Under the pieces are notes generated by a model. That model was not told the origin of the DNA, made no database searches, and was given only the letters and a program-made list of their open reading frames with translations. A stretch of DNA of 64,000 nt from Heligmosomoides polygyrus polygyrus. Lineage: Eukaryota > Nematoda > Chromadorea > Rhabditida > Heligmosomidae. Made by a program: the position numbers and the translations under genes. This document shows positions 38,045 through 45,460 of the stretch, in pieces. Each line of letters starts with the position of its first letter. The stretch's first letter is position 1. The stretch is taken from contig OX377206.1 of NCBI GenBank assembly GCA_947396885.1, positions 47,661,631 through 47,725,630 on the forward strand, read 5' to 3'.

Positions 38045-41000
38045 CTCCGGCCCGCGTTGATGTGGTCCTCCGTCCTTGCTGGTCCCGCTGCTCGCTGAAG
38101 AACTGCCATAGGCCCGTCAGCCGTCGTCCGTTGTCCTCCAGCGTCAGCCGTCGTCCGCCGTCCTCCAGCTCCTGGATCCTTAGCTTCTTGTGAAGAACGT
38201 TACCGAGGGCCCAGTGGTGACCCTCGTCATTGGGAATCAGGTCCTCGAACGCTGTTCCCTCGATTCTCTGACAGTCGAAGCACCTCTTATGCCGACCCTT
38301 GCATCGCTGTCCTACGCGCACTTCCGGTCCCGGATCCATCTCCTCGATGTTCACCTGCTGCACGCGCACCTCCGGTCCCAGATCGGCCTCCTCGGCCTCA
38401 TCTTGCTGCACTCGGACTTCTGGTCCTAGACCACTGTTCTCGACGTCTTCTTGCTGCTCGTCGCGCACGACGTCCTCCGCCTCAGCAAGATCTGGTTCGG
38501 ACCCTTCGATCGGTTGGAGATTTAGATCTCCTGGGTCCTGCTCGTCGTCGGATACCATCGCTGGTATCTGTTCCATTGGGTCGTTGACTGACACCCATGT
38601 AACCGAAACAACCGGTAGAACGTTAGAACGCGCCAATTTCCTGTAATCCACTCTCCTCGTTGGACGGAAATTATACCGTGGCGGTTCTGTGTCGACTGGT
38701 TGACTATCATCCACTTCGCCCTCCACGACTGCGGGCGAACTTTCGGGATGCTGTTGAGATGTAGACTCCGTGTCCACATCAATGCTCGTATCGTCGAGTT
38801 CTAGAGGCACTAGGAGGTTCACTGGCCTCCTAATTTTCCTACGCGATGGTAACACTACGGATGCCTCTCTGACGACACCTTCCTTGTTGGCTACGAGTTC
38901 GTCGATACGTCCCATTTTCCACATGTAGCGTGGCTGTAACGCGTCACATATGAGCACGACTTGTCCATCCTTCGGAGCGATACGCGATCCTCGTCTGTGT
39001 CCAACTTCTTTCTGATGTTTTTCTCTCAAGGACGTCAAGTACTGCGACTGCCACTGCTGCCAGAACTGCTCCGTGATCCTGCAGGAGCTGTCAATGGCCT
39101 GTACTACTTGCGACTTTGTCTGGGACGCTAGGCGTTCAGCTGGGCTGAGGTAGTCCTGATCATCAACAAGGTCATCTCCCGTTTGCATTGGAGGAAGCAC
39201 TTCAAACTCGTTCTGAAGGAAGTCTATCGGTCTAAGTACGCGCTCTGAACCTTCCTCCGACTCGACGTAGAGTAGTGGTCGAGTGTTCAACATGCTTTCG
39301 ATCTCCACGATCAGCGTTCCGAGCTCCTCACGCGATGGAGTGACCTTTCCTAGCGTCTTGTTCATGGCCAGTTTGACGGATCTGATCAAGCGCTCATAGA
39401 CGCCTCCCTGCCACGGTGCATAGGGAGTGTTATACGTCCACTGGATCTGGCGACTACTGATCTCCTTGGCAATGGTTGGGTCGCCTCTCGCTCTGTCCAA
39501 CCACTCTGAGAGTATGACATCTCCTAATGCGAAAGTTGGTGCGTTGTCGCTCGTAATGGACTTTGGGATCCCTCGCCTCGCGAAGAATCGCCGTAACATG
39601 TGCAAAAATGCGATTGTCGAGACGTCCGACGCAAGTTCCAAGTGTATTAACCTGGTGACAAGACAAGTGATAATGCATCCGTAGCACTTCTCTGGGCCTG
39701 CTTCGCCCTTTACGGAGAGCGGTCCGAAATAGTCCAGGCCTATGTGCTCGAACGGACGCGATCTTGTCACTCTACGCGCTGGTAAGTGCCCTTGATCGGG
39801 ATATTTGTAGGGCAAGTTGTTCATCTTCTGACACTCCATACAGCGACGTATGACCGTCGTGACTTCTGCTCGCAACCTCGGTATCCAATACCGCTCCCGT
39901 ACGCGGCACATCGTGTGACTGATGCCAGTATGGAGTTCTCGATGACAATCCATGATGATGAGCTTGGCTAGCCATGTTTTCTGCAGCACAAGCATAGGAA
40001 ACTTGGCTTGCTCGTCTAGGTCACTTCTTCCTAGACGGCCACGACAACGAAGGATTCCTTGTTCATCTACATATGGCTGCAGATGACGGAATGACTTTCG
40101 GATTGTCGGTGTTATCCGAGAGAGTTGGTGTTGCTTCACCATGGCCTTGCCTGCTGCTCTTATCTCCATTCCACTCGGAATAGGAGTATCTGCTGGAGCT
40201 AGCTCGTCCCATAGTGGAGACAGCCTTATCGGTACGTTCTGTCTCTCGTTAACACGCGCAACGAGCAGCTTGATGAAACGTAGGACATAGGCCACAACCC
40301 TCTGAATCTTACGTAAATCCGAGCCTCGGATCTCCTGGAAGATCTCCGTGTAGGCTGCCTGCGTTTGAGCGAAGACCCTGGTGTTCTGCGGTCCCTCCGC
40401 AACCTTGTTCTCACCGTCTTGGGGTCTGCTCGCTCCGCTCTCGTCGTTTAGCAGAGTTACTGGTGTATACGCGCTATCCCAAACCTCTGTCGGTTGGGAA
40501 AGAAACTTTGGTCCTGTCCACCACAAATGGTCGACCAACTGCCATCTGTCCAGGCCTCTTGTCGCACAATCCGCCGGATTTTCCTGAGACGAAATGTGCC
40601 CGAATCGCACGGCATATCCACTTTCTTCCAGGGATCTGACAATGCTGTGAATTTCAAATACGCGATTTCTGACGAAGGAACCGACATCTGGACGCTGCGA
40701 CGTCCTGATCCAATTCAGTGCGATCTCGGAGTCCGATAGAATGAGTACGCGCTCAATTGTAATACTCGACGAGATCTGCGATATCACTGAATTCGTCAGT
40801 TGCACCGCCAACCTTAAAGCATTCAGCTCCAACTTCGGTATGGTCATCTTTGCCTTCAGGCTTGGTAATCTGCCTTTCGCCATGACCAAATTCGCTTCCG
40901 AAGGGAAGTATAGATACGCGCATGCTGCGAACGCCTCGCTGCTGGCATCCGCAAAAGTGATCAACTGTGCCTTTGATGATTTTGGCAGCAAGAAACGCGG

Positions 41001-41672
41001 AATTGTCTTTAGGAATCCATCCATATCCGAAGAAATGGTTTCCCATTCTCGCTGACGATGTGCTGGGAGCGGTGTGTCCCAATCCACTTCGTCTCTCCAG
41101 AGCGATTGCAAGAAGACTTTTGCCTTGTGTACTAACGGCAACATCCAACCCATAGGGTCGTACACTGATGCAATCGCGCTTGCCACTGACCGTTTAGTGG
41201 CAACTTCTTGCCTGGGCATTGTGCAGCCCACCTGGAATTGATCCTCGGATCTGTTCCATCTGATACCTAGAACCTTCGGATCCTCTTCTGTCGATCTATC
41301 CGCTGCGGGAATAGTCTCCATGACTGCACGATCGTTAGACGCGAATTCCCGAAGGTTCATCTTCAACTCGTTGAAGATTTCTTTCGTTTTGGAGTACACG
41401 CGAAGTCCATCTTCAGGTGTATCCGTCGTTACGAGAAGATTGTCGACGTAAAGGTTGTCCTTGATCTCCTTTACGAGTTCGACGTCATTTGGATATTGAT
41501 CCAAATGATAATGCGTGGTCGCCGCAAGTAAAAACGGCGATGGAAGTAGTCCAAAGGTTACGCGTGTGAAGCGATAAACCTGTAGATTCTCCTTGCTCGG
41601 AGGTTTCTTGTGGTCACGTAGCCACAAACAGCGGGTGGCATCTCTGTCCACCTCATGAAGCCGCACTTGCAA
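38022..41672 (-). CDS. BEL/Pao RT-RNase H-integrase with long C-terminal tail (part 2)
   Basis: This 1216-residue frame continues gag-pol after the frameshift; its first ATG is internal to RT and probably not a natural start. RT occupies about 1-130, with the active-site motif YVDN at 75-78 (Asn where YVDD is usual). The Pao peptidase_A17-type region follows from about 130. RNase H carries D242, E282, D314 and D368. The integrase zinc-binding motif is H577-x3-H581...C611-x2-C614. The catalytic core has D647, D709 and E760 (spacing 61 and 50). A DUF5641-like domain lies at about 900-957. The remaining 260 residues are an acidic tail with three 16-residue repeats (GPEVRV at 1083, 1099 and 1115), a short Cys cluster at 1124-1134 and a duplicated GGRRLT/NGRRLT segment. 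The last seven codons lie in the 3' LTR. Whether the tail is functional is unknown. Confidence 0.9.
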   Translation of the reverse strand: MQVRLHEVDRDATRCLWLRDHKKPPSKENLQVYRFTRVTFGLLPSPFLLAATTHYHLDQYPNDVELVKEIKDNLYVDNLLVTTDTPEDGLRVYSKTKEIFNELKMNLREFASNDRAVMETIPAADRSTEEDPKVLGIRWNRSEDQFQVGCTMPRQEVATKRSVASAIASVYDPMGWMLPLVHKAKVFLQSLWRDEVDWDTPLPAHRQREWETISSDMDGFLKTIPRFLLPKSSKAQLITFADASSEAFAACAYLYFPSEANLVMAKGRLPSLKAKMTIPKLELNALRLAVQLTNSVISQISSSITIERVLILSDSEIALNWIRTSQRPDVGSFVRNRVFEIHSIVRSLEESGYAVRFGHISSQENPADCATRGLDRWQLVDHLWWTGPKFLSQPTEVWDSAYTPVTLLNDESGASRPQDGENKVAEGPQNTRVFAQTQAAYTEIFQEIRGSDLRKIQRVVAYVLRFIKLLVARVNERQNVPIRLSPLWDELAPADTPIPSGMEIRAAGKAMVKQHQLSRITPTIRKSFRHLQPYVDEQGILRCRGRLGRSDLDEQAKFPMLVLQKTWLAKLIIMDCHRELHTGISHTMCRVRERYWIPRLRAEVTTVIRRCMECQKMNNLPYKYPDQGHLPARRVTRSRPFEHIGLDYFGPLSVKGEAGPEKCYGCIITCLVTRLIHLELASDVSTIAFLHMLRRFFARRGIPKSITSDNAPTFALGDVILSEWLDRARGDPTIAKEISSRQIQWTYNTPYAPWQGGVYERLIRSVKLAMNKTLGKVTPSREELGTLIVEIESMLNTRPLLYVESEEGSERVLRPIDFLQNEFEVLPPMQTGDDLVDDQDYLSPAERLASQTKSQVVQAIDSSCRITEQFWQQWQSQYLTSLREKHQKEVGHRRGSRIAPKDGQVVLICDALQPRYMWKMGRIDELVANKEGVVREASVVLPSRRKIRRPVNLLVPLELDDTSIDVDTESTSQQHPESSPAVVEGEVDDSQPVDTEPPRYNFRPTRRVDYRKLARSNVLPVVSVTWVSVNDPMEQIPAMVSDDEQDPGDLNLQPIEGSEPDLAEAEDVVRDEQQEDVENSGLGPEVRVQQDEAEEADLGPEVRVQQVNIEEMDPGPEVRVGQRCKGRHKRCFDCQRIEGTAFEDLIPNDEGHHWALGNVLHKKLRIQELEDGGRRLTLEDNGRRLTGLWQFFSEQRDQQGRRTTSTRAGVTTSRLL
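38045..38075 (-). other. Expected polypurine-tract position, weak match
   Basis: Plus-strand priming should occur just upstream of the 3' LTR on the sense strand. The sense sequence ends GCGGGCCGGAG before the LTR, with a second purine-rich patch GGACGGAGGA about 20 bases further up. Neither is a long clean purine run. The site overlaps the pol coding frame. The assignment is by position only. Confidence 0.3.
38116..38169 (-). repeat. 27-bp tandem duplication near the end of pol
   Basis: Two copies, 38116-38142 and 38143-38169, begin GTCAGCCGTCGTCCG and differ at one base. They are in frame and give the repeated GRRLT segment of the tail. With the 48-bp repeat just upstream they suggest this tail is prone to expansion by slippage. 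Confidence 0.85.
38315..38458 (-). repeat. 48-bp tandem repeat in the 3' end of pol (three copies)
   Basis: Three copies start at 38315, 38363 and 38411 on the plus strand. They keep the reading frame and encode the 16-residue acidic repeat with GPEVRV. The third copy has diverged most. A degenerate fourth may follow at 38459. Confidence 0.85.
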
Positions 41673-44347
41673 GAATGCCTTTCCACATCAGAAATCAACG
41701 CGACGCGACCGATACGGAATCGGAGAAGAAGTCCGTACATTTTGGGTAACAGGACTGGTCCTCTGTGAAGAGCGTCGTTCAGCGAAGGGCAATCCTTGTA
41801 GTGGGCTGATGCGTCGAAAACTATCCTTAGTTTCGTCGTGTTCTTGTGCGGTGTAAGCACAGCCTGATGTGGGAGGTAGTGAATTGTTCCCTCCACCACA
41901 TCGCTTTCATCAACTGGCTCGATGACGTTCAACCTTTGTTGCTCTTCGAACGTCTCGTTGTATTTGTCCAGAAGCGCAGTGTCTTTCCGAAGGGAATTCC
42001 ATACACTGTCGAGTCTTCGTAACGCGATCGCTCTATTATCCGGAAGCGCAACAGGGATTTCTTTCCACGGCAAGCGTACATAGTATCCATCATCTTTCCT
42101 CTGGACTGTGCTCCGGAACTCGTCTAGTACTTTCTTATCTATCGCTGCTTGGACCTCCTTTTCAGGCTGCGCGAAATCGTCCTCAGCCTCTTGTTCCATG
42201 GTCCAGAAACGCTGCCAACGCGCACGTTCATCCTTTACTTCCGTTGGATCTTCGATAGAAAACGCGTTAATGTCGGTCTCGATCGACCTCGACTCATACC
42301 CTTCTCTAAGCGCTTCATCCGTCTTTTGTACTCGCGGATGTTGAAGAGTACCGTGGACTTGTCCGGTTAACAAGTGCCCTAGACGAGTGGGCAACAAGTA
42401 TAATCCGGAAGGTAGGCCTATGTGAGCCTCATCACGACGAATAAGTTGCCAGAGTTGATCGCTTCCTATAAGGATCAACGGCTTGATAGCTGCTTGTGAT
42501 TGCACCAAGTTCACCCTAATGTTCTGTGACTTGATGAACGCAACGTCTTCTTCTAGCACTGGAGGTGTTCGTAAGGTGCTAGTGAGCGTTTCGTGGGTGA
42601 GAAGCTCCAATGACCACGGCTTGCCTTTATCATCCCACATCTCCAAAGGTACCTTGCGACTCAAGCACTCCTGTACGCGATCCGAGCCGAAGGTTCTTAC
42701 GCGCAAAGTTGTCGTGCCCAGAGTCGGTAAACGTAGCTCCTCTGCCAGCTTGTGATCAATGAAGGAGCACTCGGCACCTGAATCTAGTAGTGCCGGTACT
42801 TTCCTTAATTCACGCAAAGAGGGGTCCATGATCGTGAGCTCTCCTATTGGCAAGTAGGTTTCGCGAGTGCTCGGAATACCTTCGGTCGAATGGAGTTGAG
42901 CTACTGGATCCTCTTGCTGTTGCTTACGTGCATCTCTGTGATCCTGCTCTTGATTGCTCAGCTGGTGAGTCGCTGCCGACGTAGGGCTTGCCTTCTTGGC
43001 GAACTTCACTTTTTCATTCAATTTAGCTGGAGCGGTGGGTTTTTCCTGCCGTGATGTCGTAGTTTCTGGAGCGGTCGTTGCTTTGAAGCAGCATGATGTG
43101 TGATGTTTACCCTGGCATGTGAAACATGGCCGTTTCTTACAGTCCGATGTTGCGTGATGAGGAGACGCGCAAATGAAGCACAGCTTGTGCTCCCGTAAGT
43201 AGTTGGCCCGCTCCTGCGGTGTGCCATATCTCGAACATGCACTTGCTTTGTGGTCCTCGCCACAGTACATGCACGGCAAACTTCCTCTTGAACTCTGTTC
43301 TTTCTGAGGCTTCACCTTCTGAGGCTGCTGTTGCTGTGCCCCAGTGTTTCTTGACGTGAACAGAGCAATCATTTCCTCATCCGCAATGAACTGATCCAGG
43401 GCATCAAGGAGATTTTCCATCAAGAAAGGTCTCTCCATGGACCGTTTCCTCTTTAGCACTTCCCTCTGTAAGTATTCAGGGAATTTGGACAAAACCTGGT
43501 TTATGAGCCATTGGCTGTCCACATGTTCACCCTTGTCTCTCAGTTGAGACATGATGGCTTGGAGCTGTTCCAGCAATACGCGCTGATCCTTGACGGATGG
43601 TGAACGCAGAGTCGCCGTCTCCATCCTGGCTATCAAGCGCTGTACGAGCTCCTCTCTGTTGCCATACTTGGCTTGGAGATAATCGATCGCCTTCTGGTAG
43701 TTCTCGTTCGTGATCTGAAACCTCTTGACTGCATCACGCGCTTCTCCCTTCAATGCGTTCAGGAGATAGTTGAACTTGAAGATCTCGGGTAGGGGCTGCG
43801 AGTGGACGTTAGTAGAAAACAGTATCCAAAAGTTGTCCCAGTCCCAGACGTTTCCACTGAAACTTGGAATGGGCAACGTGGGTAGGTCGATCCTTTTAGT
43901 CTGGGGAACGAAGTCCTGTGAAAGTTGCTCTGGCTCACTAGCGCTCAGCATACTTTGACTTCTTCCCGTGTTCGACGTAAAGGTTCTCAATCGACCTTGC
44001 AGGATTACCGTGTAATCCAGGGCTTGGCTGAGAACATCTGCAGCCATTGTAGAGTACTCCTCGTACTCATCCGTCACACTCTTCGTTGGCTTGTCCAACT
44101 GATCGTACGCGCTCGCATACCGCTCCAGAAGGTGGTCGATCCTAGAGGTGCATTCCTCTATTGCTCCCAGTGCCTCCTGGATCCTGCTTCGGCACGCTCG
44201 CTGATCTCCTGGAGCTCTGTCCCCTCCTTCCACTTCTATTGTCTCCAATCCATCCTCCTTGAAACGCGCTAACATTGACTCCAGTTTCTTGCAGCTCGTG
44301 GCTACAAGACCTTTCAACGAAGACACGTGCTTGGACATCGGAAACAA
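41558..44347 (-). CDS. BEL/Pao Gag-protease plus amino-terminal RT (frameshifted gag-pol, part 1)
   Basis: This 929-residue frame holds the first half of gag-pol. Residues 1-150 are an uncharacterised helical Gag amino end. Residues about 155-330 resemble DUF1759 of BEL/Pao Gag. Three zinc knuckles follow at 359-371, 390-403 and 408-420; the second is a canonical C-x2-C-x4-H-x4-C and the others are close variants. They should bind genomic RNA. The aspartic protease (DUF1758-like) lies at about 500-635 with the catalytic triplet D522-S523-G524 and LILIGSD near 624-630. RT begins near residue 770, with RIVFDAS at 841-847. From about residue 890 the frame loses homology and reads about 40 unrelated residues to the stop, because of a frameshift; the true continuation is in the frame starting at 41672. 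The start at 44347 is the first in-frame ATG; another lies three codons on. I see no internal stop. Confidence 0.9.
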   Translation of the reverse strand: MFPMSKHVSSLKGLVATSCKKLESMLARFKEDGLETIEVEGGDRAPGDQRACRSRIQEALGAIEECTSRIDHLLERYASAYDQLDKPTKSVTDEYEEYSTMAADVLSQALDYTVILQGRLRTFTSNTGRSQSMLSASEPEQLSQDFVPQTKRIDLPTLPIPSFSGNVWDWDNFWILFSTNVHSQPLPEIFKFNYLLNALKGEARDAVKRFQITNENYQKAIDYLQAKYGNREELVQRLIARMETATLRSPSVKDQRVLLEQLQAIMSQLRDKGEHVDSQWLINQVLSKFPEYLQREVLKRKRSMERPFLMENLLDALDQFIADEEMIALFTSRNTGAQQQQPQKVKPQKEQSSRGSLPCMYCGEDHKASACSRYGTPQERANYLREHKLCFICASPHHATSDCKKRPCFTCQGKHHTSCCFKATTAPETTTSRQEKPTAPAKLNEKVKFAKKASPTSAATHQLSNQEQDHRDARKQQQEDPVAQLHSTEGIPSTRETYLPIGELTIMDPSLRELRKVPALLDSGAECSFIDHKLAEELRLPTLGTTTLRVRTFGSDRVQECLSRKVPLEMWDDKGKPWSLELLTHETLTSTLRTPPVLEEDVAFIKSQNIRVNLVQSQAAIKPLILIGSDQLWQLIRRDEAHIGLPSGLYLLPTRLGHLLTGQVHGTLQHPRVQKTDEALREGYESRSIETDINAFSIEDPTEVKDERARWQRFWTMEQEAEDDFAQPEKEVQAAIDKKVLDEFRSTVQRKDDGYYVRLPWKEIPVALPDNRAIALRRLDSVWNSLRKDTALLDKYNETFEEQQRLNVIEPVDESDVVEGTIHYLPHQAVLTPHKNTTKLRIVFDASAHYKDCPSLNDALHRGPVLLPKMYGLLLRFRIGRVALISDVERHSCKCGFMRWTEMPPAVCGYVTTRNLRARRIYRFIASHA
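41672..41695 (-). other. Frameshift inside the reverse transcriptase
   Basis: Homology to BEL/Pao RT passes from the upstream frame to the downstream frame here, a few residues after the conserved Asp region near residue 888 of part 1. The two frames overlap at 41558-41672, but the homologous stretches abut. The pattern fits loss of about one base in a short A run. BEL/Pao elements normally carry gag-pol as one frame, and a programmed shift inside RT is not known to me. I therefore read this as an inactivating mutation or a sequencing error. Confidence 0.8.
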
Positions 44348-44619
44348 TAATCCTCACTACGAGGAACAATCCAACAAACAAAAAGGTAATGAACGGAACA
44401 AAAACTGTACGCGCTAGTTAACTAAACCTAGGTCGCTTAGGCTAGAAACTAGTACGCGCCTCACAGATACACGAACTACCACTTAAGTCAAATCCTACTA
44501 CCAGATACGCGCTCTCAAACTAATAAAAATGGTTTAAATTACGACCTGTGGTTGTGGCTGTTGGTCCTCGATTCGATGTGTACGCGCACAGGACCAGTCG
44601 TCGGCAGCTGAATACAGAT
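44348..44619 (-). other. 5' untranslated leader between primer-binding site and gag
   Basis: About 270 bases separate the primer-binding site from the first in-frame ATG of gag (44347). It probably holds packaging and dimerisation signals, none of which I can identify by sequence. It contains four ACGCG pentamers on the plus strand, near 44412, 44453, 44508 and 44582, although it is non-coding. A short overlapping frame starts at 44381 in another phase and I do not regard it as a gene. Confidence 0.6.
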
Positions 44620-44633
44620 CGGCCGATGCACCA
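44620..44633 (-). other. Primer-binding site, tRNA-Gly(GCC) type
   Basis: On the sense strand, two bases after the 5' LTR, the sequence is TGGTGCATCGGCCG. It is complementary to the 3' end of insect tRNA-Gly(GCC), whose acceptor and T-stem end in CGGCCGATGC plus A and CCA. The match is 14 bases and then breaks. I recalled the tRNA sequence from family knowledge and did not search for it. This site would prime minus-strand DNA synthesis. Confidence 0.8.
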
Positions 44634-44635
44634 AT

Positions 44636-45455
44636 TGACGTGACCCGAACAGAATACACAGATAACAGCACTGCCACGCGGATTAGATAATGTCGCGACC
44701 GATACGCGTCGGAGTCACCTCAAACTTGGGTAATTAAACCTTTATTTTAAATATACATAAATAAATACGCACGCGAATAGTGAATAACGATAACTTGCAT
44801 CGATGGTAATCAATAGGATGATAAGGAATGATAGGGAAAGCAAAACATGACTACAACTAAGAGGAACAAACCAAGGTAACAAAATGCACTTCAACAAGAG
44901 CAAAACAATACTATACAAAACCTAAGCCAACTAAGTGAACCGGCAATAGGAAGTAGAAATGAGAAACAGAGCCCAAACCCCACTATAGGAAGACACTGAA
45001 ACCACAGGAGGAAAATGGCAAGGCGACACAATGCAATACAAGCGCATATAAGAAATAAGAACAGCTCAAGAGCAGAAATTATGAGGCACAATAAGATATA
45101 AGAACAATACAACAAGATATAGCGACATTACTACGCGAATAACACACAAGATATTCAAGTACGACAAAGCATGCACAAAATCGGACCCAGAAGGACACGC
45201 GCAAGGAGTCAGAAGGAAAAAGCCACGACACAAATACGCGCAAAACGAAAACCACTCTAAACGACCCCTCCCGGACGCGCACAGCCGCTCGAATGGCCGC
45301 CAAGCCCATGAAGAAGGCTGGGAGCGCTGATTCCTAGGAAGACCCTGAAAATCAGGAAACCCAGAGAAATAGCCCGGGGAAGGAGGAGACCCAGAGCGCG
45401 CGCGCGGCAGTCGAAATGGGGCGCGGAATCCGTCAAAGGAGACGACTTGTCGTCA
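44636..45455 (-). repeat. 5' LTR
   Basis: This 820-bp partner of the LTR at 37224-38044 has the same TG...CA ends. It is the 5' LTR because gag-pol is read from the minus strand and the primer-binding site lies two bases inside it. It should hold the element's promoter in U3 (toward 45455). I did not find a convincing TATA-initiator pair. An AATAAA polyadenylation signal lies about 105 bases before the inner end, so the segment after it (rest of R plus U5) is short. Confidence 0.96.
44741..44746 (-). promoter_or_regulatory. AATAAA in the 5' LTR
   Basis: This is the same hexamer as at 37330-37335, at the matching position of the 5' LTR. In retroelements the 5' copy is normally ignored or lies too near the cap site to be used. 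Confidence 0.5.
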
Positions 45456-45460
45456 CCGCC
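45456..45460. repeat. Target-site duplication CCGCC, right copy
   Basis: This is the second copy of the 5-bp target duplication, followed at once by AAACCCGAAG, the continuation of the interrupted satellite monomer. Confidence 0.93.

Larger units (their letters stand above)
37224..45455 (-). mobile_element. BEL/Pao LTR retrotransposon, full length, frameshifted
   Basis: This 8232-bp element has two LTRs of 821 and 820 bp, a 5-bp target duplication, a tRNA-type primer-binding site and a gag-pol region, all read from the minus strand. The domain order is Gag (DUF1759-like) with zinc knuckles, an aspartic protease of the DUF1758 type, RT, a Pao-type peptidase_A17 region with RNase H, an integrase zinc-binding domain and core, and a DUF5641-like C-terminal domain. 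This order identifies the BEL/Pao superfamily and excludes Ty3/gypsy and Ty1/copia. No envelope gene is present. The LTRs differ at about six bases plus a 1-base indel, so insertion is recent relative to substitution. A frameshift within RT breaks gag-pol. It is inserted in satellite DNA. The pentamer ACGCG is strongly over-represented on the plus strand along its full length. Confidence 0.97.

Noticed and set aside
38299..38646. Plus-strand frames opposite gag-pol, such as the Ser/Thr-rich one at 38299-38646
   Set aside because: They are antisense shadows of the pol coding sequence. Their composition follows from the complementary codons and the 48-bp repeat.
38022..38900. Envelope gene after integrase
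   Set aside because: The region continues the pol frame, has no signal peptide or membrane segment, and is an acidic repeat-bearing tail.
44142..44381. Short frame starting upstream of the gag ATG
   Set aside because: It runs out of phase across the start of gag and shows no similarity to Gag. The 44347 start opens the frame with all recognised domains.
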